A DNA stretch of 64,000 nt from Paenibacillus sp. FSL K6-3182 (GCF_037976325.1 NZ_CP150265.1:3591501-3655500); one strand, 5' to 3'. Shown: positions 30,723-39,669, counted from the first letter of the stretch. Program-made: numbers and translations. The notes: generated by a model not told the origin, from the letters alone.

Positions 30723-30837
30723 GTAAGATGTAACATTTATGTTTAAATCTATTTTTGAAGACGTGCAATGATTATATCATCGTGTTTGTTTATATGCAAA
30801 TCTTTAGAACCTGATAATATCATCCAGGTTCTTTTTT
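30723..30837 (+). ncRNA. Predicted small RNA antisense to the rph leader and promoter
   Basis: The divergent promoter at 30688-30716 would start transcription near 30723. A terminator with a perfect 8-bp stem (AGAACCTG / CAGGTTCT, 30806-30832) and six T ends it near 30837, giving an RNA of about 115 bases. No coding frame with a ribosome site lies within it. It overlaps the rph promoter and leader in antisense, so it could interfere with rph expression. Existence is inferred from promoter and terminator only. Confidence 0.5.
30771..30799 (-). promoter_or_regulatory. rph promoter
   Basis: TTGCAT (30799-30794), a 17-base spacer and TATAAT (30776-30771) on the minus strand, giving a leader of about 115 bases before the rph ATG. 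Confidence 0.7.
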
Positions 30838-30865
30838 GATTCCCCTCTAACATTATCGCATTAAA

Positions 30866-30887
30866 AAGCAGAGCTCGTGCCGAGCTC
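30866..30887 (-). terminator. Terminator downstream of the hydrolase operon
   Basis: A perfect GAGCTCG / CGAGCTC stem (30871-30887) with a 3-base loop is followed on the minus strand by TGCTTTTTAA. It is 170 bases beyond the hydrolase stop codon. The interval 30888-31058 shows no gene. Confidence 0.55.
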
Positions 30888-31058
30888 CGTCACTTCATAT
30901 CACCTTCGGGTCCTAATAGGATAGGATTTGCTCTCTTCCACTCTATCGCCGCAATAATAAAAAAGTTACTGAAAAATTACCGATGATAGCTCTCTTAAAG
31001 TTAAACTCCGTTAACAGGAGTCTACAAACAACCAAGTGTATTGCTTCCTACGAGGGGA

Positions 31059-31664
31059 TCAAAATCGTTCTATGTTATGGAAAAAGCCTACCATCTCAGA
31101 AAAGGCCTTCTGTGCGGATTGTTCATTGTATTTGTGAGAATACGGGTCACTGAAGCCGTGTTGTCCGCTAAATTTATGGATTTCATTCGCATCGTTTTTG
31201 CTTAAAATCGAAATTAAATCATCTACATGAAACGACAATTCTTCTTGCGGAAAAAATAGTATTGTTGGACATTTAGGCAGTAATTCCGTGTAGTTTCTAA
31301 TGCGTGAACCATAGTATGCTGCTATCCCATCAACCTCTGGTTCCTCTGAACATAACCATGCAGCTGTTGCTCCTACGCTAAATCCGGCAAGAAAAACTTT
31401 TTTATAATTAGCCCTTTTGTCGAATACGAGCTGCTTAATTTGGTTCGATGCCTTAATAAAGCCTACATTTTCCATGAAATGACGATATGCAGTTTCCTCA
31501 TTGGCATAGTCGAAAGGTACTTCTTGTACCAAAAGATTTGGACAAATAACATCAAAATCGTGATCCGCTAGTGATTGACAAATATGTTGCATATGACGGT
31601 TAATGCCATAAATTTCATGAATGACTATGATTAAAGTTTCAGAACCGTTAATTATGCTAATCAT
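31059..31664 (-). CDS. Dienelactone-hydrolase-family alpha/beta hydrolase
   Basis: A 201-residue cytoplasmic hydrolase. The conserved Glu lies in VIHEIYGINRHM, the nucleophile elbow is AGFSVGATAAW (Ser), and the catalytic His is in FSGQHGFSDP. These fit the dienelactone hydrolase family. It begins 17 bases after the SDR gene stop, so the two are co-transcribed. The physiological substrate cannot be predicted. Confidence 0.85.
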   Translation of the reverse strand: MISIINGSETLIIVIHEIYGINRHMQHICQSLADHDFDVICPNLLVQEVPFDYANEETAYRHFMENVGFIKASNQIKQLVFDKRANYKKVFLAGFSVGATAAWLCSEEPEVDGIAAYYGSRIRNYTELLPKCPTILFFPQEELSFHVDDLISILSKNDANEIHKFSGQHGFSDPYSHKYNEQSAQKAFSEMVGFFHNIERF

Positions 31665-31681
31665 TATTTCAGCCGCCTTTG

Positions 31682-32464
31682 TTAAGTGTTTTTGTTTGGA
31701 GTGTCAACATGTTGTTGAAGCTTCGAATAGTCATAAATATCAACGATAGCACCATGTTCAAAATGCTCTGTAAACAAAAACGCTATTATTTGTTGTGCGG
31801 TTTCTTCTGGTGTCGTCAGCATGCCGGCATCTTTGGCCATTCCGAATAGCTGAGCAGATGGGAAAGCTGCTTGGTCTTGAGTTCTTGCTTCTTTTTGCAA
31901 ATTCGTATCAATCATTCCTGGCCATATAGAAATAATACCGACTGGTGCTTGGGTGTGGCTTTGTTCAAGACCGACACATTGAGTGAATACGTCCAAACCT
32001 GCTTTGGAAGCCGAATATAGACTCATGCCAGGATGGTGATGTTTGGCTGAGGAGGATGATATATTTAAAATGCGCTTATTGCCTAAAAAGGTTTTCGTAT
32101 GCTTCATAAATGTAGAAGTCAGTAAAATAGGTGCGAGCAGATTAACATGAATGTTTCCTGTGATTTCGTTAACAGCAGCCGAATCAATAAATGCAACAGG
32201 AGCGATCATAGAAGCATTGTTTATGAGATAAACCCCGTTGGCTCTAGACAGATCAATTTCTGAAAAAATTCGGTTCATTAACGCCTCGATTTGATCAATG
32301 TCGTGTAAATCAAATTCCAAATAGGTAATGTTCTTGCTTTTGTTTGTTAACGAATGATTTCTTTCGCGTGAAATACAAAATAAATAGTGCTCTGATGAGA
32401 TAAGTTGCTCTGCAATAGCTTGTCCAATTCCTCTTGATGTGCCGGTTATTATAAAATAATTCAT
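31682..32464 (-). CDS. Short-chain dehydrogenase/reductase, YueD/sepiapterin-reductase-like
   Basis: A 260-residue SDR with NADP-binding TGTSRGIGQAIAEQL, structural motif INNAS (usual NNAG), catalytic Ser in LNISSSSAKHH and the YSASK motif. The closest type by eye is the Bacillus benzil reductase YueD. It lies in an operon with the hydrolase downstream and two unknown genes upstream. Specific substrate is unknown. Confidence 0.88.
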   Translation of the reverse strand: MNYFIITGTSRGIGQAIAEQLISSEHYLFCISRERNHSLTNKSKNITYLEFDLHDIDQIEALMNRIFSEIDLSRANGVYLINNASMIAPVAFIDSAAVNEITGNIHVNLLAPILLTSTFMKHTKTFLGNKRILNISSSSAKHHHPGMSLYSASKAGLDVFTQCVGLEQSHTQAPVGIISIWPGMIDTNLQKEARTQDQAAFPSAQLFGMAKDAGMLTTPEETAQQIIAFLFTEHFEHGAIVDIYDYSKLQQHVDTPNKNT

Positions 32465-32516
32465 AATTACGCGCCTCCAATATTAAAGTTTTGAATTGGG
32501 AATTCAAAGATACTTT

Positions 32517-32948
32517 TTAATCAACTTCATCTAAATTAATATTTAATTCTATGGTCTTCCTTTCACTATTAATCGAAAATATGGTTTCAGTGTAAAGAAT
32601 TTGATCTTCAGGTGTAATATTAATCATTTTGTCCTTATCGAAACTGTATACTTCATTTTTAGCTAATGACTTTGAGATACCAACAAAACTATAAATAATA
32701 TCTGGGCGATTAGATCGCTCTCCGACGACTGCTCCAGTCAAAGGGTCGCCATGGATGATCCCAATGGAATTATCGCCTGTATTCACCAATTCGGTATGAA
32801 TTTTAATTTTTGATGCTTCTTCTCTTTCCACTTTGACTCGAACTGTAATGGATTCGGACGAAACCTCCTTAATTATTGACTTGTTCTCTTTGCTTTGACA
32901 TCCCATTACGAACAGAAGAAATATACATAATATGATAATAGGCTTCAA
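32517..32948 (-). CDS. Hypothetical lipoprotein
   Basis: The protein has a hydrophobic leader and lipobox (LLFVMGC) followed by a charged domain of about 120 residues with beta-strand-like composition (ITVRVKVEREEASKIKIHTEL). A TTG at 32948 with AAAGGA nine bases upstream is the preferred start, because a longer frame to 33059 would overlap the preceding gene. It would be 143 residues and lipid-anchored. The family is not recognised; it may be a small Ig-like or intracellular proteinase-inhibitor-like fold, which is only an impression. Confidence 0.65.
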   Translation of the reverse strand: MKPIIILCIFLLFVMGCQSKENKSIIKEVSSESITVRVKVEREEASKIKIHTELVNTGDNSIGIIHGDPLTGAVVGERSNRPDIIYSFVGISKSLAKNEVYSFDKDKMINITPEDQILYTETIFSINSERKTIELNINLDEVD

Positions 32949-32986
32949 GTAGTTCAATCCTTTCTGCAAAAGCAAGAAATGAGACT

Positions 32987-33367
32987 CTAATTCCAACGCT
33001 CCATAATTGGGAAGAGAAAGCCGCTTAGGATTCCGGGTACGCAGTAGAAGTAATTCCATTCTAATTTGCCTACACAGAGGGAATAAATCATTGTGGAAAT
33101 CATCAACCCGGTAAATGCGTGAGCAAGCATGGACGAAAATAATCTCCTTTTTTTAATTCTGAGTAACAGATCAATTAAATAAAAAGCAGGGCATAAGCAC
33201 AAAAGAGTGAATATCCACAGAAATAATATCAAAAATGGCAGCAGATACACAAAGAACATCATATGGACCTCAATTAAGAAGCTCAGCGGATAAAAACACA
33301 TAAGAATCAACGAAACGACCACTGCAACCCAGAAACTATTTAATGCAGCGTCATGAACTCTCTCCAA
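32987..33367 (-). CDS. Hypothetical four-helix membrane protein
   Basis: A 126-residue protein with four hydrophobic segments (FWVAVVVSLILMCFYPLSFLI, FFVYLLPFLILFLWIFTLLC, AHAFTGLMISTMIYSLCVG, PGILSGFLFPIM) and a basic loop IKKRRLFSS. It is followed after 38 bases by the lipoprotein gene and may start a four-gene unit reaching to 31059. Function unknown. Confidence 0.65.
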   Translation of the reverse strand: MERVHDAALNSFWVAVVVSLILMCFYPLSFLIEVHMMFFVYLLPFLILFLWIFTLLCLCPAFYLIDLLLRIKKRRLFSSMLAHAFTGLMISTMIYSLCVGKLEWNYFYCVPGILSGFLFPIMERWN

Positions 33368-33591
33368 CGGTGCTACATCCCCTTCATTCCAATTGAAATT
33401 TTCAAAATGAAAAATTTACTTTATGTTATTAGTTAGCATTATGAATAAATTATTCTAATTCTTAAGGATATGGAGCGGGAATTGCTAAAAAGTGTTATTG
33501 TTTCCTTAATTATATCCCCATTCCCGTCGTAATGAATAGTTCTATCATTAATAGTACCCCGTCATCCTTCTTGCTCTACTACTTGTTAAGA
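33368..33591. other. AT-rich intergenic stretch, nothing recognised
   Basis: No gene, clear promoter or repeat is evident here. Confidence 0.5.
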
Positions 33592-33624
33592 TAAAAAAAT
33601 AAGCAGGCCGCCGAAGCGTCTGCT
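33592..33624 (-). terminator. Terminator of the AHSA1-ArsR operon
   Basis: An AGCAG-CGC / GCG-CTGCT stem with a CGAA-type tetraloop (33602-33624) is followed on the minus strand by TATTTTTTT. It lies about 150 bases beyond the ArsR stop codon. Confidence 0.7.
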
Positions 33625-33770
33625 CATCCACAATTATCATTGTTCTTAGCTTTCCTTTAGTTCAATAAAAATCTATTTTAGAATCTCTGTCTTCATCTAT
33701 GGTGTAACATAGAAAAAGCCAGGATAATCTCCTGACTTTATCATGGTCAATGTAAGTTCTAATCAAGTAT

Positions 33771-34082
33771 CTATTCTTCCTCTTGATCAAGGAAGGACTG
33801 GAGATCGTCAAGCTTGCTGGACCAGAAATGACGATATGACTCCAGCCACTTATCGACTTCTTGAAGCGGCTCTGGGCGTAAGGAATAGATGTTTTTTTGG
33901 GATACAGATCGTACCTCAACCAATCCAGCTTCTCGCAATACTCTTAGATGCTTGGAAACGCCCGGTTGACTCAATTGACACTTATCTACAAGTTCCCCAA
34001 CTGAACGCTCGCGAATGCGCAATAGATCCAGCATAGACCGTCTGTGTGGTTCCGACAAAACTTCAAATATATTATTACTCAT
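33771..34082 (-). CDS. ArsR-family regulator paired with AHSA1 protein
   Basis: A 103-residue winged-helix regulator starting at ATG 34080-34082 with AGAGGA upstream. The HTH is RSVGELVDKCQLSQPGVSKH and the wing follows (LVEVRSVSQKNIYSL). No metal-binding cysteine cluster of the ELCVCD type is present, so it is not a metal sensor of that class. It belongs to the ArsR group that travels with AHSA1/SRPBCC proteins, here encoded 96 bases upstream. It probably represses its own operon through the palindrome near 34702-34717. Confidence 0.9.
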   Translation of the reverse strand: MSNNIFEVLSEPHRRSMLDLLRIRERSVGELVDKCQLSQPGVSKHLRVLREAGLVEVRSVSQKNIYSLRPEPLQEVDKWLESYRHFWSSKLDDLQSFLDQEEE

Positions 34083-34178
34083 CACTTGGTCCTCTCCACT
34101 CGAATGCGCAACCGACAATGGATTTTAATTTGATGTGCTAATCGCTCCAAGAGCATCAGCATTGTCTTCCTTTACAAC

Positions 34179-34658
34179 TCAATTCATTATCGAATCATAT
34201 TTCTTGCGCAAGTCTTTAAAACGATCCGAAGGGAAGTCGACCTGCTTTTCATGAAGAATCATATCAATCATGTCTAGATGCACATGCCAGCCTGCCAGAA
34301 AATCAGCAACTTCAGCGGACTCGTAAAACGTATGAGTCAGGTGAAGATGGCATCCTTTATCATCGTCATGCAGCTCCCATCGAACCACTGATTCTCCTGA
34401 AGACTTCTCTATCCAAGTGTACTCGAGCTCATTTGGGGGATTGACCATAGTGAACTTTCCATGTACCAGATCCCCATTCTCCCAAAGAAATGTAATCTTT
34501 CCGTTAACGATCAAATCAAATTCAGCATGCGCAGTTAACCAATTGACAATCTGAGTGGGACTAGTTAACGCCCTCCATACTTTTTCTATCGGATGATTTA
34601 GATAACGCTCGAACCGAACCACACTTCTTCCTTCATATTGTAGAAGTTTACCGTCCAT
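34179..34658 (-). CDS. SRPBCC/AHSA1-domain protein
   Basis: A 159-residue helix-grip protein (VWRALTSPTQIVNWLTAHAEF at the start, split by the family as the first helices and strand; LTHTFYESAEVADFLAGWH). GGAGGGG precedes the ATG. It is first in an operon with an ArsR regulator, a widespread pairing. The fold suggests binding of a hydrophobic ligand; no enzyme activity can be deduced. Confidence 0.9.
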   Translation of the reverse strand: MDGKLLQYEGRSVVRFERYLNHPIEKVWRALTSPTQIVNWLTAHAEFDLIVNGKITFLWENGDLVHGKFTMVNPPNELEYTWIEKSSGESVVRWELHDDDKGCHLHLTHTFYESAEVADFLAGWHVHLDMIDMILHEKQVDFPSDRFKDLRKKYDSIMN

Positions 34659-34679
34659 TCAATCCCCTCCAAAGTTATA

Positions 34680-34717
34680 ATTACCATATTATATTATATA
34701 CATTACCATATGGTTAT
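34680..34717 (-). promoter_or_regulatory. Operator region of the AHSA1-ArsR operon
   Basis: Two copies of ATTACCATAT (34680-34689 and 34702-34711) lie in an AT-rich promoter zone. The second belongs to a 16-base near-palindrome centred on ACCATATGGT. They flank a TATAAT-like sequence on the minus strand, consistent with ArsR repression. Confidence 0.55.
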
Positions 34718-34732
34718 ATAACTGTAAAGGAA

Positions 34733-36001
34733 TTAACGTTTCTCCATAATGTAGTTTTTTAAGAAGTCGTTGCAAAACTTTCCTTGAGGGTCGTTCTGAA
34801 GTAGTAATTGCCGAAAGTCAGGCAACTTCTCATATAATGATTGAAGATGGGCAGGCGGCGTGGCAAACAGCTTTGCCCAATGTGGGCGAGCATGGAAAGG
34901 CGCAATTTGTTCCTCGATCATCGGAAGGATTTGTCGGACCGCCTCCCAATCCGCCTTCCATGTAAAGTGAAAAGCAACGGATTCCTGCTTATAACAAGGA
35001 CTCATCCACAAATTGTCTTCTGCAATCGTACGAACTTCTGACACATAAAGATGTGGCGATATGAAATCACGTATCCGGTCAATCGCACATAGTGCTTGAT
35101 AGGCATCTTTGCGCGGCACAAAATATTCACTCTGTAGTTCCTCTCCGGCACTTGGCGTGAAATCCATGCGGAAGTGCGGTAGCCTTTCATGCCATGGCCC
35201 CGGAATACCAAGCTGCTCACTGCAATTCTCTGCGGAATAACCTGGCACTGGATGTCGTGGTACACTTGCGAGCTTGGCGCCAAAAAATTCAGATTCCACT
35301 TCATCGTGTTCAAGATCTGGTAACTTACGCTTTTGCCAGACTTGATTGAATGTAGACGTTTTCCAATCCGTAAAAAGACTAACACTATAAGCGCTAGAGA
35401 ATATTTCGTCAAAATGATCTTTAAGTTGAACTAAAGGCAAATGATCAAATACATATTGACTCATCTGGAATGTGGGGATTATATCTAGAGTGATTTTCGT
35501 AATCACCCCGAGCCCTCCAAGCCCCACTACCGCACCAGCAAAGTGCCCATCTTGTTGATCACGGGAGAATACGACCTTATTCCCATCTGCTTTGACAACT
35601 TCCATGGAATGAATCGCCGAAGCAAGATTAGCATTCTGGTCACCGGAACCATGTGTGGCCGTTTGGGATGCGCCTGCTATTGTAATATGGGGCAACGAAG
35701 CCAAGTTGTGCAAAGCATAACCGAATTCATACAGATATTGACACAGATCTCCGTATCTAATCCCTCCCTCGACTGTAACCTTATTGTGTTTAGTATCTAA
35801 TGCAAGGATTCGGTTAAACTTTTGTAGAGAAATTAGGTTCTCGTTACAATCAGCGATTCCATTGAACGAATGACGAGTGCCAAGTGTCTTAATTCGATTG
35901 CTACGTGCTACTATTTCTTGTATTTGCTCCAATGTTTCCGGAACATGGAGTTCGGATGCGCTATACCTATAGTTACCTGCCCAATTTCGATTATTTTCCA
36001 T
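34733..36001 (-). CDS. FAD-dependent alditol/xylitol-oxidase-like enzyme
   Basis: A 422-residue flavoprotein (vanillyl-alcohol-oxidase superfamily). The N-terminus NWAGNYRYSASEL, the flavinylation site LGTRHSFNGIAD and the phrase ASLPHITIAGASQTATHGSG match alditol oxidases (AldO) and xylitol oxidases. The C-terminus ends in the ALO-type domain (FHARPHWAKLF). Start at ATG 35999-36001 is preferred over an ATG six bases upstream because the GGGGG site is spaced correctly. It should oxidise polyols or related sugars with O2, making an aldose and peroxide. It appears monocistronic. Confidence 0.88.
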   Translation of the reverse strand: MENNRNWAGNYRYSASELHVPETLEQIQEIVARSNRIKTLGTRHSFNGIADCNENLISLQKFNRILALDTKHNKVTVEGGIRYGDLCQYLYEFGYALHNLASLPHITIAGASQTATHGSGDQNANLASAIHSMEVVKADGNKVVFSRDQQDGHFAGAVVGLGGLGVITKITLDIIPTFQMSQYVFDHLPLVQLKDHFDEIFSSAYSVSLFTDWKTSTFNQVWQKRKLPDLEHDEVESEFFGAKLASVPRHPVPGYSAENCSEQLGIPGPWHERLPHFRMDFTPSAGEELQSEYFVPRKDAYQALCAIDRIRDFISPHLYVSEVRTIAEDNLWMSPCYKQESVAFHFTWKADWEAVRQILPMIEEQIAPFHARPHWAKLFATPPAHLQSLYEKLPDFRQLLLQNDPQGKFCNDFLKNYIMEKR

Positions 36002-36192
36002 AAACATATACCCCCACTACATCTGATGAAAGATTTGTCAAAAATATCGATATGTTATAAAAATATTCTATATATTTTGGAAGTATCCTGCACGGAGAAT
36101 AGTTCTGGTGAACATTACATCAAATACCACTGCAATGACCCTTAGGTCTCTTATGCTATCTCTTATGCTTAATAGCAGCTATAGAAAAAACT
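36002..36192. other. Intergenic stretch, no gene seen
   Basis: AT-rich sequence between the oxidase start and the terminator at 36193. It presumably carries the oxidase promoter, but no convincing boxes were picked out. Confidence 0.4.
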
Positions 36193-36233
36193 AAAGGTAC
36201 AGCTCCTCATATTTTTAGAGGTGCTGTACCTTT
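36193..36233. terminator. Bidirectional terminator
   Basis: An 11-bp stem (AAAGGTACAGC / GCTGTACCTTT) with an inner CCTC / GAGG stem is T-flanked on both strands. It ends the minus-strand unit whose last gene stops at 36369. The bases 36234-36368 hold nothing recognised. Confidence 0.85.
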
Positions 36234-36368
36234 TCTCATAATAATTTGAGCTTTAAGCATTGGTGTACCGTTTGCAACATGAAGTATGCTAAATGCTAAA
36301 ACCATAATTAATCAAGCCAATGTATCTTAACAATCGTAATTTCAAATTGTAGAGTTCCGTGTCTCTTT

Positions 36369-36854
36369 TCAGAAACCAATCATTTTAAGAATTAATGGCA
36401 CCTGAATGTCATCGGCCTTATAACAATTTTCAAACTTTCCTTTTAACAATAGACTTCGACATGCTGCTCCAGATTCTTCATAAATATCGGACTTCACATT
36501 TAACTCTATATTCCTATGGTCATTATATTCCGGACTTTCATTCTTAATTTTAAGAACTTCTGCGGATTTCCAATTCATAGAAAAAACGTCTTTATGATTG
36601 CTTGAATAAATCGTTTTTTTCTTGCCCGTTTGGGTTTCTTCAACCTCGACAATATACAAAACGTCACCTGCTGCGCCACCATAAGGGATATAATATGCAC
36701 TTGCATTATATTCACCATTCGGAGATTTGGTCGGACCACTGAATATGACAGCATTATTATTAAGAGCTTGAAAACTATAAAAGTATCTATTATACCCTAT
36801 TAATAATAAAATACTGATTGCTATAAATAGCAAGAAAGCATATCTTTTTTTCAT
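36369..36854 (-). CDS. DUF5412-like membrane-anchored protein
   Basis: A 161-residue protein with an N-terminal membrane helix (FLLFIAISILLLIGY) and an extracytoplasmic domain with SPNGEYNASAYYIPYGGAAGDV, split here as the family-like core, which I associate with the DUF5412 group of Bacillales. It follows the glycosyltransferase gene by 40 bases, so the two may be co-transcribed. No function is known. Confidence 0.7.
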   Translation of the reverse strand: MKKRYAFLLFIAISILLLIGYNRYFYSFQALNNNAVIFSGPTKSPNGEYNASAYYIPYGGAAGDVLYIVEVEETQTGKKKTIYSSNHKDVFSMNWKSAEVLKIKNESPEYNDHRNIELNVKSDIYEESGAACRSLLLKGKFENCYKADDIQVPLILKMIGF

Positions 36855-36894
36855 AAATCCTCCGATCTATGATTCCCGTGTAGGTTTGAAGCTT

Positions 36895-38163
36895 TTAAAG
36901 GTTGGCAGTGACATTATTTTTCACACTCGTACTTTGATACTTTGCAATCGCCCAGTCGATAAAAAAACCTGCGCTCATAAAGAAAAGAAACACATTCGGG
37001 TAACCATACCTATTGAATGCGACAAAGGGAATATAGATCACAGTAAAGTAAGCCAATGAAAGTAATAAAAACAAATAAGCAATCTCCTTTTGCCGGAAGG
37101 CTCGCTTAAGCGCAATCAGTAAACCTGCTGCTCCCAATAGCATAAATACGACATGGTAGATGCCCGCGATCCAAATATTTACACCAAATACCGTTTTCCA
37201 ATAATAAGGAGCCGCATATAATCCAAGTACTTTATCAATCGTATACCATTTCAAGTATTTTAATGGTTGATTTTTAAAGCCGAAGCTTACAATTTTTTGT
37301 GCCGTTTCGGCTTGAGCAGCGTCTGAGCCTGCAAATAGATTTTCACTGATGCCCTCGTATTCTAGATGGGTGTCGAAGAAGGCCTTTGAAGGTGCCTCGT
37401 TGTTAATAAGAGCGCCTAATAACATCGGATTGCCTGCTGACTGTGTGAATGGAATGAATTTATCAAATGTGACGTAATTCCGTATCCACCATGGAGATAG
37501 CAAAAGAATCATCGTTAACGAAATAACTGCAGTATACTTCACTATAATTTTCCAAGATATCTTTTTCACAAGCCATAAAATGAACCAGACAACGGGAAAA
37601 AGCACCGCATGCGGTTTGAAATAACATGCTAGCCCAACAATAGCGGCCGAAATAATGTAATACCTTGTTTCTTGTCTCCTTAAAGCAAGAAGGCTAAAGC
37701 AAATAAGCAATATGAACAGCGTGCGGAACATTGTCTCCGACAAAATGGCGCCTGAAGAAAAATAATCGGGCAAATAAAGCGCTGTTGCGATGCTGGCTAT
37801 TATAGCTGCTCTACTATTAAACAGCTGATTAGCCGCTATAAAAATCAAATAAATCGAGAACGCCTGCAGGGCTGCCATTAGAACTCGGAATGCCACAACC
37901 CCTCCATCTCCTTGTCCGAAGATGAGCATGAGACCTGCCAGTACAACTGGCATTCCTGGCATGATGAAAGCTGACGGCTCATCGCCGCTGTTATAAGTAA
38001 TCGTGTGCTTATTCAATAAAATTTTAGCGCTATTTACATATTTAACGTCGTCATTATTTTGTTTATCATATGACCCAATGAGAAAGTGATCGCCATACAA
38101 CAGAACAGATGCGGTGCTAATCGAAAAAACGAGAATGATAATAATGAATAAAGTAGTGCGCAT
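36895..38163 (-). CDS. GT-C glycosyltransferase, GT39/ArnT-like membrane protein
   Basis: A 422-residue protein with about ten membrane helices. After the first helix there is an acidic loop (NNDDVKYVNSAKILL) typical of GT-C enzymes that use lipid-linked sugars. It should transfer a sugar from a polyprenyl carrier to an extracytoplasmic acceptor. The ATG at 38163 lacks a convincing ribosome site; the frame is open for only 11 codons further, where GAAAGGTG lies but only rare start codons (CTG, ATC) are available. Substrate unknown. Confidence 0.8.
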   Translation of the reverse strand: MRTTLFIIIILVFSISTASVLLYGDHFLIGSYDKQNNDDVKYVNSAKILLNKHTITYNSGDEPSAFIMPGMPVVLAGLMLIFGQGDGGVVAFRVLMAALQAFSIYLIFIAANQLFNSRAAIIASIATALYLPDYFSSGAILSETMFRTLFILLICFSLLALRRQETRYYIISAAIVGLACYFKPHAVLFPVVWFILWLVKKISWKIIVKYTAVISLTMILLLSPWWIRNYVTFDKFIPFTQSAGNPMLLGALINNEAPSKAFFDTHLEYEGISENLFAGSDAAQAETAQKIVSFGFKNQPLKYLKWYTIDKVLGLYAAPYYWKTVFGVNIWIAGIYHVVFMLLGAAGLLIALKRAFRQKEIAYLFLLLSLAYFTVIYIPFVAFNRYGYPNVFLFFMSAGFFIDWAIAKYQSTSVKNNVTANL

Positions 38164-38303
38164 AGGACGAGAGACATGATTAAGCTTAAACAGGATTTAC
38201 ACACCTTTCTCTTACAAATACGAGGGGTACAGACTATCTCTATCATATATCACTATGACCAAGTATTGGAGCCATACGATCCTTTGTATTAATAAATAAT
38301 AAA

Positions 38304-38328
38304 GAGCAGCTGCCATGGCAAACTGCTC
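38304..38328 (-). terminator. Terminator of the GNAT-DinB unit
   Basis: GAGCAG / CTGCTC with an inner TGCC / GGCA stem is followed on the minus strand by TTTATTATT. Confidence 0.7.
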
Positions 38329-38385
38329 CAGAACTAAAGTATAACTATCGTTTACCCTTAATTCAAACAGTAACTATTGATATTT

Positions 38386-38832
38386 CTATCTCACAAAATT
38401 AATATAATCAATGTTGACGGGTTCAAAACCATTTGCTCGAATTCGTAAATTAATTTGTCCTCGATGATACTGACCATGTAGTGCTACATGAGTTAAAATA
38501 TCTCGTGTGGAAGTTACAAACTCTTTACCTTTACTGTTTGAATATGATACTAAGTTATCTAAGTCAGCGTATGTGAGTTCAGTGAGAATATTTTTGAAGC
38601 TTTCTTCATTTTGTTTAATAAGTTTTGCACAGGATTCTAGATCACCATCTGACCAGATAGGCATTTGTGAACTGTCCATCCCTCTTATTCTTGCAATCCA
38701 AACTTGTTCGGCATTTAGAATATGAGAAAATAACCGCACCAGTTGATCCTCGTTTTCTACATTTTGCAAAGTTTCTAGAATACGTTGATTTGCCCAGTTT
38801 AGATGTTCATACATCTTTTGAATTGTTTTCAT
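38386..38832 (-). CDS. DinB-family protein
   Basis: A four-helix-bundle protein of 148 residues starting at ATG 38830-38832, with GAAAGGA eight bases upstream; an ATG nine bases earlier overlaps that site. The metal-binding histidines are visible (LFSHILNAEQ and HVALHGQYHRGQI). DinB/YfiT-type proteins include thiol-S-transferases and hydrolases using bacillithiol-like cofactors. It follows a GNAT gene by 22 bases. Confidence 0.9.
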   Translation of the reverse strand: MKTIQKMYEHLNWANQRILETLQNVENEDQLVRLFSHILNAEQVWIARIRGMDSSQMPIWSDGDLESCAKLIKQNEESFKNILTELTYADLDNLVSYSNSKGKEFVTSTRDILTHVALHGQYHRGQINLRIRANGFEPVNIDYINFVR

Positions 38833-38854
38833 TGATTCCATCCTTTCATTAACT

Positions 38855-39379
38855 TCACTTTATCAAAGAGTAAATGTTTGTATCATAGGCAACACCATTT
38901 TGATACATATAGTTTTTCAAGATTCCCTCTTTTTCAAAACCTAGTTTTTTTAATAATTGATTGGATTTTTTATTTTCAATAAAAACAATCGCGCCAATAC
39001 GAGTTAACCCAAGTTCGCTAAAACCATATGTTATAACTTTTGAAATGGCTTCTGTTGCATATCCATTTCCCCAATAATCAGGATGAAGCTCATAGCCTAT
39101 CTCAGCTCTCTTATGTTTTAAAGACAAAACATTAAAACCGATGGTCCCGATCATTTCTTTTTTACCTTTTATTTCAATGCCCCATCGAATGCCTCGATTT
39201 TCTTGGTAGCTTTGAGCGAAAAACGCAATGAACGGTTCTGCTTGTTCGATATTTGTTAACGTATCTTGTCCATAATATCGTGTCACATCATGATTGGAAA
39301 AGCAACGAAAGATGCTATGAGCATCTTCTTTAACGATTTCTCTCAATTGCAATCTTTCTGTCTCTAGAATCGGAAACAC
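38855..39379 (-). CDS. GNAT acetyltransferase, RimJ/RimL-like
   Basis: A 174-residue N-acetyltransferase beginning ETERLQLREIVKEDA. The acetyl-CoA loop is YWGNGYATEAI and the C-terminal part ENKKSNQLLKKLGFEKEG is typical of the RimJ/RimL group. The natural acceptor (ribosomal protein N-terminus, amino acid or drug) cannot be told. It is co-transcribed with the DinB gene. Confidence 0.9.
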   Translation of the reverse strand: MFPILETERLQLREIVKEDAHSIFRCFSNHDVTRYYGQDTLTNIEQAEPFIAFFAQSYQENRGIRWGIEIKGKKEMIGTIGFNVLSLKHKRAEIGYELHPDYWGNGYATEAISKVITYGFSELGLTRIGAIVFIENKKSNQLLKKLGFEKEGILKNYMYQNGVAYDTNIYSLIK

Positions 39380-39426
39380 TTAATCACTCCATTTTTATAA
39401 TTTTAATATGTATTCCTATTAGATGG

Positions 39427-39618
39427 TTAACGCAACAGTGATTGCTCATGCTTCGGATAATATTCAAAAAACAAATACTTCCAATCACTCATGAAGTAAT
39501 TTTGATAAATTCTATTGTAGAAGCAAATCTGTTCATTCCAGAAATCTACAGCGTTGCATTTGTATTTACCTAAAATGAATGATGGATAATTATACATCTT
39601 CTCAAAAATGATAATCAC
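39427..39618 (-). pseudogene. Possible C-terminal gene fragment
   Basis: A 63-codon minus-strand frame rich in aromatic residues (FWNEQICFYNRIYQNYFMSDW) has natural-protein character but no ribosome site at its GTG or ATG. I cannot name a family. It may be the tail of a truncated gene or a chance frame. Confidence 0.3.
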
Positions 39619-39669
39619 CTGATTAGTAGGAAATCAATAATTTCGAGTCCTTTGAGAACGGCCGGTACT

